64,000 nucleotides of DNA from contig NC_086378.1 of the NCBI RefSeq assembly GCF_036588685.1, forward strand, positions 49,842,686 to 49,906,685. Reading direction: 5' to 3'. The notes beneath the pieces are model-generated. The model did no database searches and was not told where the DNA came from. It was given only the letters and a program-made list of their open reading frames with translations. Both the position numbers and the translations under genes were made by a program. The DNA is from Mytilus trossulus (taxonomy: Eukaryota; Mollusca; Bivalvia; Mytilida; Mytilidae). Shown piece after piece: positions 22,540-33,560 of this stretch (positions are counted from its first letter, which is position 1; each line of letters begins with the position of its first letter).

Positions 22540-23070
22540 CTAGAACACACCCGTGATGTCGCGGGTCCGTGACTGAATTAAAGTATATAACTATGCGCAA
22601 GCCTTATTTTAGTATTAGTATTGTCATATGATAAAGTCATGCCGATTATATGATACAGTTTTCTCTGCTTTCAAATCTTTCTGTTTGAACCCGTCGAACT
22701 GGAACTCATCAATTATTGGTAATATTAATTATTTGGAAAACAAAAGGTCCTGGAATGAAGTATTTTTTAATCAACAGCATTGTCCTATATTAGTTATAAA
22801 TAGAATTGAATTCTTTGATTCGCTGTTTTACGTCATCATGCACGCTAACAAATTAAAAACTGTACCTATACACCTTATTTTTTAGTCCAGATTTTTAGTA
22901 TTCTTATTGTTATCTTAGAAAGTCTTACTGATTAAAATACTACAATAGACCTGTAACAATTTTACAATTTAGTAGTGTCAACCCTGTGATTATGACCCGT
23001 GTATATAGCATATCAATCCTGAATAAGCATATTAATCCTGAATACACGGTTTGCCGGTGCGCCTGTCAGA
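22540..23070. repeat. Probable dispersed element with 'gtcgcgggtccgtgactg' end
   Basis: It begins with a small GC hairpin (cccgtgatgtcgcggg) followed by 'tccgtgactgaattaaagta', and the far side has 'gacccgtgtatatagcatat'. I associate this with a mussel repeat but there is no second copy in the window. The 85-codon frame inside is not supported. Confidence 0.35.
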
Positions 23071-23089
23071 TGCGGGGCGTACAGATAAG

Positions 23090-23915
23090 GTAATAGGTAC
23101 AGTATCAAAAACTACCTTGACCAAAAACTTTAACCTGAAACGCTGACTTTCATTTTCTATGTTTAGTGGACCCTGAAATTGGGGTCAAAAGTCTAATTTG
23201 GCTTTAAAATTGAAAAGACCATATCATAAGCAACAAGTTTACTAAGTTTCAAGTTGATTGGACTTCAGCTTCATCAAAAACTACCTTGACCAAAAACTTT
23301 AACCTGAAACTCCCACTTTCACTTTCTATGTTCAGTGGACGGTATAATTGGGGTCAAAAGTCTAATTTGGCTTAAAATTAAAAAGACCATATCATAAGCA
23401 ACAAGTTTACTAAGTTTCAAGTTGATTAAACTTCAGCTTCATCAAAAACTACCTTGACCAAAAACTTTAACCTGACACTCCCACTTTTATTTTCTATGTT
23501 TAGTGGACCCTGAAATTGGGGTCAAAAGTCTAATTTGGTTTTAAAATTGGAAAGATCATATCATAAGCAACAAGTGTACTAAGTTTCAAGTTGATTAAAC
23601 TTCAGCTTCACCAAAAACTACCTTGACCAAAAACTTTAACCTGAAACTCCCACTTTCATTTTCTATGTTTAGTGGACCCTGAAATTAGGGTCAAAAGTCT
23701 AATTTGGTTTTAAAATTGGAAAGATCATATCATAAGCAACAAGTGTACTAAGTTTCAAGTTGATTGGACGTCAGCTTCATCGAAAACTACCTTGACCAAA
23801 AACTTTAACCTGAACGGACGCACAGACGGACGGACGAACGGAAGCACAGACGGACGGACGGAAGCACAGACCAGAAAACATAATGCCCCTCTACTATCGT
23901 AGGTGGGGCATAAAA
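23090..23915 (-). repeat. Pearl/HINE-like element with four to five 169-bp cores
   Basis: The phrase 'aaaaactaccttgaccaaaa' or a close variant recurs at about 23107, 23276, 23443, 23612 and 23782, a period of 168-169 bp. The array ends in a gacggacg/gaagcac microsatellite and the near-palindrome with TGCCCCTC and GTGGGGCA halves (about 23883-23910). It is the reverse of the element at 7198-7660, with more core units. Confidence 0.85.
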
Positions 23916-24204
23916 ATAAACATTAATGAGTATAATCAGATATAACACATTCTGTTTCAACTTGTTGTCGATATTCTGATTTGTCAAATATGGAGAGTAT
24001 GCAAGAATCTGCTCAATAAAATATAATAATAATAATTCAGTATAATAATCTAAAGCTGAATATACTATTTTTTCAAATAGGACCAGTAACATATGCTATA
24101 GCCTGTGATCCTGGGCCACTGTTTAACCATAGATCGAGTTTAAGCTAACGCTTCCGAAATAGAAGGTTGAATTAGGATGTCAGTGTTGCCGGAAGAAATC
24201 TCAG

Positions 24205-25420
24205 ACCGTGTTCACACCAAACGCCGAGTACAGTAACCATGTTTACATTTGGTTTAATGTAATGAACACTAGTTTCACATTAAATTTGTTCACATCTATA
24301 CACCTTGTTTAGCTACCTGTACATAAGATTTTTTCACACTTGTACACTATATGTCATTTAATTGTAATAGTTCATTACGTAGAACCAAATTTTCGAACAA
24401 CTTTTCAAGCAGGTAGGGAACGACCATTTGACTTTAAAAAAGGGGGGGAAAGGATTTTCCACAGTTTGATTAAAAAAGAATCGGGTCATACAGATGATTT
24501 AAATGAACAAATATTCGGAAATCAAAGTTTCCCAATACGTTATAGTGTTAAATATTGAATTGGTACCATAAAAAAAAAAAATATATAAACTTTCGCGGGA
24601 GAAAAAATTATGACTCATCCCCCCTTTTTTTAGTTAAGTGGTTGGTCCTTTAAGAAAGTCATTTTGGATGATTTGCAGTAGTTTAATGATGTCTCGATTA
24701 CGCACTAAAAAGTAGGGTGCATCAGCGTGCTTACATCTACGAAGAAGAAGAATTGCGATGTTAAGGACCACTATATTTCTATCTTTTCTGTGTGTTTCAC
24801 ATGGTATTTTTTCACCAAGGAGTATTTGGAAACGGTAGGGATTATATATATATATATATATATTTTTAAATGTATTTTAACGGATCTGAGATACTACACA
24901 AACAAACAATTAACCTCACCCTTTTTCAGTAATGCATTTATGAGTGAATCGTTGTTTGAGTAAAGACCATGCAGTGGCAAATATTTCTGTCAGTGTGTAC
25001 GTCTAGTCGATTCGGGAGGACCTTTTCAAATGTATTATGTGTTCGGCAATGATGATGGGTGAGTCTTGATAAGGGTTTTATAAGCCTATGTAAAGTGTTT
25101 TTATAACAAATAAATATATTAAGTTTAGACAAATATTTCTATAAATCACTTTATTAATAAGTGTTATAAGTATCAAATTTATATGAAAATCGTTTCTTTT
25201 TTAAATATTCATGGGAAAATTAAAGTTCTGAATGTCTAGTTTAGTGTACACTTAACCTACACAAGGCCTACATCGACTATCGACTGCATGTAGACAAAAC
25301 ATGATTTAAACTACATGTAAACATTGAGTTTTATCAATGGGAACGTAATTATGAGTAGTTTATATGGAGTTACACTAACACAACACCGAGTTCAGGTCAA
25401 TGTGAACACGGCCTCAGTAC
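24205..25420. mobile_element. Possible TIR element with 'ccgtgttcaca' ends
   Basis: The left end 'gaccgtgttcacaccaaacg' is mirrored at the right end by the reverse of 'ggtcaatgtgaacacggcct' (about 25395-25417). The interior carries a nested element (24415-24652) and an AT microsatellite (about 24842-24862). No transposase frame is visible, so it would be non-autonomous. Confidence 0.5.
24415..24652. mobile_element. Nested MITE with G/C-run termini
   Basis: The left end 'gaacgaccatttgacttta' followed by a G run is mirrored on the right by a C run followed by 'tagttaagtggttggtcc'. It sits inside the 24205-25420 element and resembles in style the element at 30402-30563. Confidence 0.55.
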
Positions 25421-25439
25421 GACATACATATTGTATATA

Positions 25440-26840
25440 AAAAATAATTGATAAATGATTTTACCTAAGAAAAGGGCCAAACTTGGGCAAAATACTTAAT
25501 ATCGATCGAAAAAACAAGGAAATCGAGCATTGATAAAAATTCCATAATTGTTATTTGATAATTTGAATAACAGTTAACAGCACACATATTTTCAAAATAC
25601 CCGTTAACAAAAGTATGAAAATACCTAATCAAGCTTGTCAAAAGAGACCCCCCCCCTCCCCCATTTTTAATAAATAATTATCCATATTTTTACATATAGT
25701 TTGACAAGTCCTGTCTGTAATTTTGATATAATTTGGGTCCAGCCATTTTTAAAAGGGGTTCAAACCCAGGATAAAGGGTGGGTTCCAACTTTGTGTTTAC
25801 CTATTCAGACACATTCACCGTCAAAAAGGGGGATTCCACCACCTTAGATACGCCTCTTGTTCCAAAAGTAGTATTTTACTGTGCGCTGTAAAAACTTTTT
25901 TTAAGCTAGAAAAGAACTAGTGTGATTTTTTAATTTGAATTTATCGTCTAAAATTCAAAGAAATGCAGAGAAAAATGTTAACCAGAGTTTATAATATATT
26001 AATAAGTTCACTGACTTGGACTTTCCCGTACTATTTATAGGATATCTGATGAGGAGTTGTTTTTATTATTAATCACATATTCTTGCTGATTTGGGACTGT
26101 GAAAAAGGAAAGAACTAATTTTCTTCGATGCGACTATCCTGTCCGATAAAGGTCTATTTCTCAACTTTGGGAAAGCGTCCCAAATTTCATCCTTCCTCCG
26201 TCAAAGTTTTATCTTTGATTATATCTTATATCATCATAAATCTGCCTGCGCATATCATTACAGTAGAACCACAGTATCCGTGAAAGGCTTATAATTTAAT
26301 GAGTTCGATACATACGTACAATATCATTTTCAAAAGTTAAGATTTCATTCCCTAAATTTGTTTCTTCGAGTTATGATTTGATATTCAAAATTCCTTTTCA
26401 GTTTTTGAGAGAGTTCTTTAATTTTCTTGCCTTGTATTTTGAAAGCTTAATACTGATTGGAGTGTATCATCTGGTTTATAAATAAAGCGCGCTTTTCAAG
26501 TAGCGTAAACACATGGCAACACTGAGATTTTTAAAACTGTAATATCCTAAACTATTTTTTGTGTACATATGAACAGTTTAATTATATTTTGTAACCAAAA
26601 GAAATACAGGGGCCCTGAAATATAATATGTAACAAATAGTCTTTATAGCTTTTGAAAGAACCTCTTTGATCTCCAACACGTCGGTTGTCTCGTAATATTC
26701 TTTTCGTGTGCGTGCTACATCATGCCTTAAAAAGTCTACATGACTGTATTTTATAAATCTAACGTCTCAGAAATTAAAGAAACTTAGTGTCCTTGAAAAG
26801 TTTTTATGATATAAAAGAAGGTTTGTTGAATTCTTACCTA
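25440..26840. other. Non-coding stretch with short homopolymer tracts
   Basis: Contains a C-rich tract near 25648-25662 and a mussel-like phrase 'gggttcaaacccagg'. No gene recognised. Confidence 0.3.
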
Positions 26841-26846
26841 TTTCAG

Positions 26847-27027
26847 AGAACTAGCGCAAGGACAGGTGTGGTATGTCCCCAACGACGAATACACATCTAA
26901 CTTTGCTCATTTTGTGAAGAAAAGGCAACTGCCAAATGAAGATCAATGTCTGTATTTAATTTTTAACTGGACGTCTTCCTGTCAAAATTTTAAGCGCGGA
27001 ATCTTGTTTACAAATAGGTTACATTAA
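26847..27027 (+). CDS. Possible exon, unrecognised
   Basis: A good acceptor ('cttacctatttcag') is followed by an open frame reading ELAQGQVWYVPNDEYTSNFA then HFVKKRQLPNEDQ. The composition looks like real protein and unlike the surrounding AT-rich noise. The frame stays open to a TAA at 27025-27027, but the part after DQ looks less protein-like, so the exon could end at the weak donor at 26948. No neighbouring exon was found. It could be a lone exon or a fragment of a mobile element. Confidence 0.25.
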
Positions 27028-27506
27028 CCTTAACCTATGATTTATTACAGTTGCGAACATTGGGATGGGTGTTACGGAATTTCAACGAATGACTAAACCT
27101 TAATGAGGTCAAGAGCAACTCTACAAGATCCAAGTAAAGATAATAACAAGGTCACTTAAAAATTTCTGATTCAGCTCTTAATATTGTAAAATAAAAATGA
27201 ACGGAGATTCAGACTGAGTTATTACTAAACTAAGTTATTTGTGATGTTAATGTATCTTTAGCAATATTAACAAAACTATATCTTATGATTAGTTATATCA
27301 AATTATGTGATAAATATCGTTGGTTTTAATGTTAACTAAATACAAGTTTTCCCATTTATATTTTGAACTCTTGAGATTTGTACACAGAACGTTAACTCAT
27401 AATTTATATAGCACGATTTTGAAGAGGATTCCAGTTTCTAAGCTGGCTTATTCTGCAATTTTTGAATTAAAAATTCACAGCATTTCAATGCCACCCCTCT
27501 CTCTCA

Positions 27507-27524
27507 CCCCCCCCCCCCCCCCCC
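27507..27524 (+). repeat. Poly-C run (18 C)
   Basis: Uninterrupted run of 18 C within a CT/CA-rich context; a candidate for length polymorphism. Confidence 0.9.
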
Positions 27525-28212
27525 AACAAAAAAAATCAAAGCATCTCAGGTCGTTTCCTTGGATAGGACAAAAACATAAATGTCGCTTCAGAAATTGTTC
27601 AGAAAATGTAAAATTTAGGACATTTATATATGTAACGAAATTGATCTATCATCTGAGAAAAAACTGAGTGACAGATACAATAAACATATTCACAACTTTC
27701 TTTTCACTTTAGTTAATTAAACTTGCGCTTATTGTGTATTGTCATTATTGGGACTCTGTTCCTTGTGTTGTTTGTTGAAAATCATATCCATATCAACATC
27801 GCTAGCGATGATTTTATTGTTTTGTGCTGTTGGGTCTGCTGAATTACTTTCCCTCTCATGTACTCACATGATTCACAACAACAATTCTTCTAAAGATCTG
27901 CGTTAACCTCAGAATTTACGTTGGACCTGTGTTTTTTGTTACTCTTTTTTGTCATTTCCTGAATATTTCATTTGACGGTTGGACTATATTTTGTCTAAAT
28001 GACGTAAACATTTATCTTCTACATTCAAAATATTAATTGTTTTAAAGTATAGTCTATACATACCTACCTACCTTTTGTCTCTTTATCTTCTATGTCTCTG
28101 TCTGACTTTGTAGTCTGTATACAATCGTTTTTCTTGAAATCGTATTCAAATCTTTCAGTTTTCGAACGAGCTCCCTCGAATCGAGAAAAATTACGATCAG
28201 CTATCTATTCGT

Positions 28213-29052
28213 TTTTATACGCCCGTCTTTTAGACAGGAAGTATTATGGTATACCGTTGTCCGTCTGTCTGTCCGTCTGTCCGTCCGTCGTCCACACTTC
28301 GGACAATAACTCAAAAACACTTTCACCAATTTCCATGAAACTTAAGTGAATTGTTCATATCTATTGACCTAAGCTCCCTTTCGTTTTTCTTTTTATTTCA
28401 GATTTTAAGTTTTGGATTAACGGGGCTTTATTCATAAAAAAGGGGGTATTTTCAAAACTTCGGACAATAACTCAAAAGGCTTTTACCAATGTCCATGAAA
28501 CTTTGGTGAATTGTTTATATCTATTGATGTAAGCTCCCTTTCAATTTTTATAAATTTCAGATTTTACATTTCCGTGTTATGAATTTTCATGCTTAAAAAA
28601 GGGATAATTTTCCAATTTTGGGACAATAACTAACACTTTCACAAAATTTTATGCAACTTTATTTATATCTATTGACATAAGCTCCCTTTCCATTTTTATA
28701 AATTTTAGATTTTACGTTTTTTAAGTAATGATTTTTTATACTAAAAAAACGGGGATTTTATGCAACTTTGGTGAAACTTTGGTGAATATATTAATGTAAT
28801 CATCCTTTTGATTTGTATTAATATCTGAATTTACATCAACTATACCAATTTCGTCAGATTTGACATTTTATGCTGTCTTATTTAAAAAAAAAAATCGAAA
28901 CAACCGGACATCTAATCGGTATCCAAACAGATCCTTTGTATGATGGCTCACAGGGTCTCACTTTTCTAGTTGATCATATGAATTCATTTAAAGCATAAAA
29001 GACAAGTTAAAAGAGCAACGGGCGTATCATGCGCTAAAGCGCAGCCCTTTAT
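28213..29052 (+). mobile_element. Element with ~160-bp tandem cores and 'acgcccg' ends
   Basis: It starts 'tatacgcccgtc', passes into a GTCTGTC/GTCC microsatellite (28260-28292), then has tandem cores with 'ggacaataact' at 28301, 28462 and 28621 (period about 160 bp) and a degenerate fourth. It ends in 'caacgggcgtatcatgcgct' followed by 'aaagcgcagcccttta', whose 'cgggcgtat' mirrors the start. This is a second family with the same architecture as 7198-7660. Confidence 0.8.
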
Positions 29053-29279
29053 TTTAATATCTTGAAAATGTATGTAAAGATCAGAAATAAAGACGTGATG
29101 TTCATTTTAACTGTAACCATGAATTGTTTAATTAGGCAATATTGACATAAACAAGTGCGTAGTACTACTATACTCACTTCAACGGGAGTCTAAAGCTACA
29201 ACCGAATGTAGGTTATAATCTAACACGATACAATACTATATTCTGGTTGAATTATTTTACATTTGTGATTTCTAGCTGA

Positions 29280-29410
29280 CTATGCGGTATGGTCGTTGTT
29301 CATTGTTGAAGGCCGTGCGGTGACCTATATTTGTTTTATTTTCTGTGTCATTGGGTCTCTTGTGAAGAGTTTTCTCAATGGCTATCGCACTACATCTTCT
29401 TATTTATATG
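29280..29410 (+). repeat. 'ggccgtgcggtgacctat' repeat copy
   Basis: Matches the 14205-14378 family in the same order, slightly diverged. Confidence 0.7.
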
Positions 29411-29429
29411 GATACTCGTTACGTCAAGT

Positions 29430-30135
29430 TTTGATTGATACAGGCAAATACTTTTGTTACACGAGTCAGTCTGAGGTATGAAAACTACTGATATTTGTTT
29501 CTGATGCGATATTTTGAATAAAAATAGGAAATGCTGGCACCCTCAATTAATGTGAGAAAAAAAATTTGTGGTCATTGATTTCCAATATTGCAGTTATTTA
29601 TATACTAATGCAGTCCCTCTCGAACTAAAATGATAACTGAATTGCTGTGCAGCTATATAGATTTACATAATAAAAAGCAAATATGGTAAGTTTTGGTTGA
29701 TGCAGTCAAAAGATTTTATTACACGACTCAGTCTGAAGTATACAAACTACTGATATTTGTTTGTGATTCAATATTTTGAATAAAACAAGGAAATGCTCAT
29801 TGGAGGATCAAGGGGAGGGGGTCCAGGGGTTGGAACCCCACTTTTTTTTTTAACATAAATGCATATGAATGGGAGCATATAGTTGGACCCCCAGCCTGAT
29901 CTAGCTGCCCCTGCATGCTGGCACTATAAATTGATGTGAAAAAATATATTTTTTTCCAAAACTGCTGTTACTTGTATATTACAGTCCCTCTAGACCTAAA
30001 ATTAAACTGAAGTACTGTGCAGCTATATAGATTTGCAGAAAGAAAAAGCAAATAAAGGCAGTTTAGATTGATGTGGTCAAAAGATTTTTGCTAAACAGGT
30101 CCTCCGAGGTATGAAAACTACTCGTAAACAGATAT
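29430..30135 (+). repeat. Three-copy tandem repeat, ~260-bp unit
   Basis: 'gaaaactactgatatttg' and its flanks occur near 29480, 29742 and, altered, 30112, with 'gtgcagctatatagatt' also repeated. The spacing is about 261 bp between copies 1 and 2, and larger between 2 and 3 because of the insertion at 29798-29914. Confidence 0.75.
29798..29914 (+). mobile_element. 117-bp insertion with ATGCT target duplication
   Basis: Relative to copy 1 of the tandem repeat, 117 bp plus a duplicated ATGCT (29793-29797 and 29915-29919) are extra. The insert begins 'cattggaggatcaaggggag' and has a G-rich left half. Copy 1 reads 'aaatgctggcacc' without it. Confidence 0.75.
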
Positions 30136-30401
30136 TATATTTGTTATTGAGGTCTGATAATTTTGTTATGTGATAATGAGCCATCCTGACTCCCGGAATA
30201 ACAAATGTAAATTAATTCAAATAATAATGACCCCCCCCCCTAATACTAACGGCCTAATTTATGTATAAAAATTGAGAGAAAAACAAAAATTTATGTAACA
30301 CATCGATCAACAAAAGAAAACAACACTGAATTACATGCTCCTGACTTGGAACAGGCACATACATGCGAATATGGCAGGGTTAACAGGTTAAACATGTTCT
30401 C

Positions 30402-30563
30402 TTAGGCAGCAACCATTTGATTTTCGGGGGGGGGGGGGGGGTGCTATGTTTTTTTTCTGTACAAACTTTTTTTTCGCTTCAATCTATTTTTTTAGCGACT
30501 GGAAACAACCTTTTTTTTCCAAAAAAAACATAGACCAGCGAAAATCAAATGGTTGCTGCCTTA
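30402..30563. mobile_element. Inverted-repeat MITE with G run
   Basis: The ends 'ggcagcaaccatttgatttt' and its complement (right end at about 30543-30563) form inverted repeats of at least 24 bp. The centre has a 16-G run (30426-30441) and T/A runs that keep pairing ('atgttttttttc' with 'aaaaaaaacat'). Confidence 0.75.
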
Positions 30564-30654
30564 GTCTTGCCGATTATAAATCTGAAATAAAAACGGCAAA
30601 ATAGCTAAACTCTATATAATTTAAATCGCTTTTTTACCCAACCCTTTATGTTAA

Positions 30655-30862
30655 GGCAAAGAAATTTATAAATCAACTCTAGCCGTAGAATTTATAAATC
30701 AATTTTAGCCACAGAATTTATAAATCGATTTTAGCCGTAGAATTAATAAATCAATTCTGGTCGTAGAATTTATAAAAAACAATTTTAGCCGTAGAATTTT
30801 TAAATCAATTTTAGCCGTAGAATTTATAAACCAATTATGGCCGTAGGATTTATAAAAATCGG
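30655..30862 (+). repeat. 26-bp minisatellite 'taaatcaattttagccgtag'
   Basis: About eight degenerate copies of a 26-bp unit, mostly 'agaatttataaatcaatttt' plus 'agccgt'. The array resumes after the SINE at 31228. Confidence 0.85.
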
Positions 30863-30872
30863 CTAGAATTAG

Positions 30873-31217
30873 TTTAAACATATTTATTTATAGTGGATTG
30901 GGGAAACAAGTTTTGCAACTTATATTAATCCCTTTCCATGCGGGTGCGAGTGCTGCCTTGTAGCGGCATTAGCCTACTCTTTTTCGAAATCTACAAGGAT
31001 GTCTTTAACGTGCAAGAGATATGGCCCTCTCTTAACACGGGTCAGCCATTTATCGTCCCCGTCCGACGGACTATCATCGTTTCCTCAAGACCATAGTCGC
31101 GAATGGTGTCAAGGGAGAGCCGAAAATTGAGTTCCTGAAATTTTCATCCCAAACGGGAATCGAACCAGGAACCTTTGTGTTAGTAGTCCGATGCACTAAC
31201 CACTACACCACGGCTCT
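30873..31217 (-). mobile_element. tRNA-derived SINE with target-site duplication
   Basis: On the minus strand it starts exactly with GAGAGCCGTGGTGTAGTGG (A box) at 31217, followed by B box GGTTCGATTCC (about 31151-31161), then a conserved central body ('cttgcacgttaaagacatcc', 'agtaggctaatgccgctac') and an AT tail. It is bracketed by CTAGAATTAG at 30863-30872 and 31218-31227, a 10-bp target duplication. It has split the minisatellite. Confidence 0.88.
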
Positions 31218-31227
31218 CTAGAATTAG

Positions 31228-31450
31228 AAATCAATTCTAACCGTAGAACTGTTCTAGAAGTAGAACTGACCAAATATTTGGTCAGTTCTAACTAGAACTG
31301 TCTAAAACTGTTCTAGGGTAGAACTGTCAGGATCAGTTCTAGGTAGAACTGTTCAAATCAGTTCTAGCTAGAACAGTTCTTACCTAGAACTAACTAAAAG
31401 GTGTCAGGCTGACAGTTCTACGTACTGTTATAGAACAGTTCTCCTGACAG
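31228..31450 (+). repeat. Array of AGAACTGTTCT-type palindromes
   Basis: Many copies of 'agaactgtt', 'cagttcta' and their complements are packed together. One is a perfect 30-bp palindrome at 31261-31290 with half TAGAACTGACCAAAT. Another hairpin lies at about 31403-31440 around 'ctgacagttctac'. Confidence 0.8.
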
Positions 31451-32040
31451 ATTTAATGAGAGGTTAGAAGTGATCTCCACTGTACTTTGACTACTGCAGT
31501 AAATGCATATACAATATATATTTTGATAAATAGTGAAAGAGGGAAATAACAATGCGATATATAGAGTTATATAAAAACAAAAAAAATTCCCTCGACATCT
31601 CAAACGATCAGATATTATATCTTTTTTTGTAGTTTTGTATAAAATCGTTTAAAAAATTCTGACACTAACCAACGGACCACAACCTGTATATTTGTCCAGA
31701 GACATATATACACACAATACTATATATAATAGAGTTGTCGTAGACTTGTCACTGGCTCAGGCGTAGCTTATAATATAATTATTTATGTGACTGCATCCTA
31801 CATTAATATGTAAGATCCTCTACGATAGATAATTCAGCTGATTTTTGATATTCCATATTCATGCCTTGTATATAGTATACATGTATTTCCCGTGCCTCAG
31901 GTAGATATGAAGATTTGTTCAACAAAGAATATTCATATTTCACGAGGGCTCATGTTTTTTTTGTTACGACTCTAGATAAAAACAGACGAGAAAAGGTATC
32001 ACTCGGCAACCAAAAGCTTGATTTTTATCGAGCATATATA
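31450..32040. other. Non-coding stretch
   Basis: Nothing recognised; a short TA-dinucleotide run precedes the next SINE. Confidence 0.3.
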
Positions 32041-32042
32041 TA

Positions 32043-32180
32043 TATAGTGATCGAGTGGTCTAGCATGTAGGGTATAGTGCAAGGCGATTTGGTACCACGA
32101 TATCTCTTAAGCATGTCAGTTCGAATCCCAGCTAGGGGAGAATAAAAATTTGCATTCGCTTTTCAGGTCCAACATTGTTG
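32043..32180 (+). mobile_element. tRNA-derived SINE, second copy
   Basis: A-box-like 'agtgatcgagtggtctagc', long variable arm, and B box 'cagttcgaatcccagc', in the style of 16519-16640, followed by a non-tRNA body. Confidence 0.7.
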
Positions 32181-32579
32181 GGGTGTTATTTAGACGAATT
32201 ATAATTTTATAATGGACCTGCAATATATAATGGATTTGATTACGGTTAATTTTCCCTGACATTTTTACTATGCATATATTGGTCTTTCTTAACCTTCTCC
32301 TATCATTCGGTGAAACCCATGCTTAGATCGTGCTGATCTAATATTTTTGGAAAAGGAGAGGTTGGGTTGTAAAGCCAACATTGGAAGTGATACTTGTAAA
32401 AAAGTCTATGCATTAATGCATTTGTTACTTTCGAAGCTCAATAAGGGAGGACCCGGTCCCCTGCTCCCTTAATTCGACGTTAGTGCTTAAAAGGAAAGAC
32501 CTGTAGAGAAATGCTAAAGCTTTTAAATCTAAATTAAAAAAAGGGTATATACCAATTAACGCTAGGACTATTATACTAA

Positions 32580-32810
32580 CAAAAAAAAACACTAGTGTAA
32601 AACCATTCAAAGCGAAAAACCAACGGTCTAACTATATAAAAAACGAGAAAAGGTAAACACTATAGAACCACATAAACAGACGACAACCATTGTATTCCTT
32701 ACAGTACGGTTTCGGTTTTCTTCGTTGTTGAAGGTTCTTTGCATAATGAACTTCAATTGCTGACTTTCTCATAGGCAATCACATCCCATCTTTATTTTTT
32801 TATACTAATG
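32580..32810. repeat. Fragments of two dispersed repeats in tandem
   Basis: 32585-32705 matches the end of the 19235-19545 family ('aaccaacggtctaac', 'gaaccacataaacagacgac'). 32715-32810 is a decayed copy of the 14205-14378 family ('cttcgttgttgaaggttc', 'ctcataggcaatcacatccc'). Confidence 0.6.
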
Positions 32811-33134
32811 TTAAAAAAAACATTAATTTAAATCTACAAAACATGACAAATACATATAGTTTTGTGCACTGTACAAAAGATATTCGTAATACAGATCTTT
32901 TTGGAAATGTTTTATCTATATCACTTTCTATTTTTAAACAGTTAACATGAGGAATGGTTATCGATACATCTGATCTTTGATATTGTTGTAATTGGTGTGG
33001 TCGTAAACTAGTTCAGATTAAAATTACAGTGACTTGATTCATTGAAAGTTCAGCCTTGAGTAATTAACCCAGCCTGTTTCACTTGATAAAAATCATAAGT
33101 AATGAAAACAAATGTGTTTTATTTTAAGCGATGC

Positions 33135-33425
33135 TATACTTTTCCGCCAATTCGCATTTTATATGCCCCAAAATAATCTTTCATTTGCGACACAACCCAA
33201 ATTTCATTTGCGCCGAAATAAAACTTTTTATTTGCGCCAATAATACAAGTAAATTTATAAAAAAAAATATTTCTATTCAAGAGAGACTTTAAATAGTAAC
33301 TTTAAAACAAAGTTTTTGATTGTATATCAAAATCAAATAATTTTATTATCATATAAATCAAAAACATGATCTGTGACAAACATCAAAACACATTCCTCCG
33401 AAATCCGTCATCTTAAACATATTCA
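33135..33425 (+). repeat. 'atttgcgcc' repeat, copy 1
   Basis: Runs of 'catttgcgcc' spaced by A-rich sequence, then 'aaatccgtcatctta'. The same order is found at 60768-60975, and a short inverted fragment near 61478-61545. Confidence 0.65.
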
Positions 33426-33469
33426 CCCCGTATCTTAAAATAACCCCGAAACACATAAAGTTGTCATTT

Positions 33470-33560
33470 CGGGGTCTTGAATAGCTGACTTTGTGGTATG
33501 GGCTTTGCTCATTGTTGAAGGCAGTACGATGACATATAGTTGTTCATTTTATTGTTCGTT
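33470..33560 (+). repeat. Fragment of the 14205-14378 repeat family
   Basis: 'gggctttgctcattgttgaa' and 'gcagtacgatgacatatag' identify it; the 3' half is absent. Confidence 0.6.

Noticed and set aside
22628..22885. 85-codon frame as a gene
   Set aside because: It lies in a stretch that resembles a dispersed mussel repeat and has no motif.
27320..27667. 115-codon frame with a proline run
   Set aside because: The proline run is the poly-C tract and the rest has no protein-like features.
30655..30862. CRISPR array
   Set aside because: Regular repeats exist, but there are no unique spacers, no cas genes and the genome is eukaryotic; it is a minisatellite.
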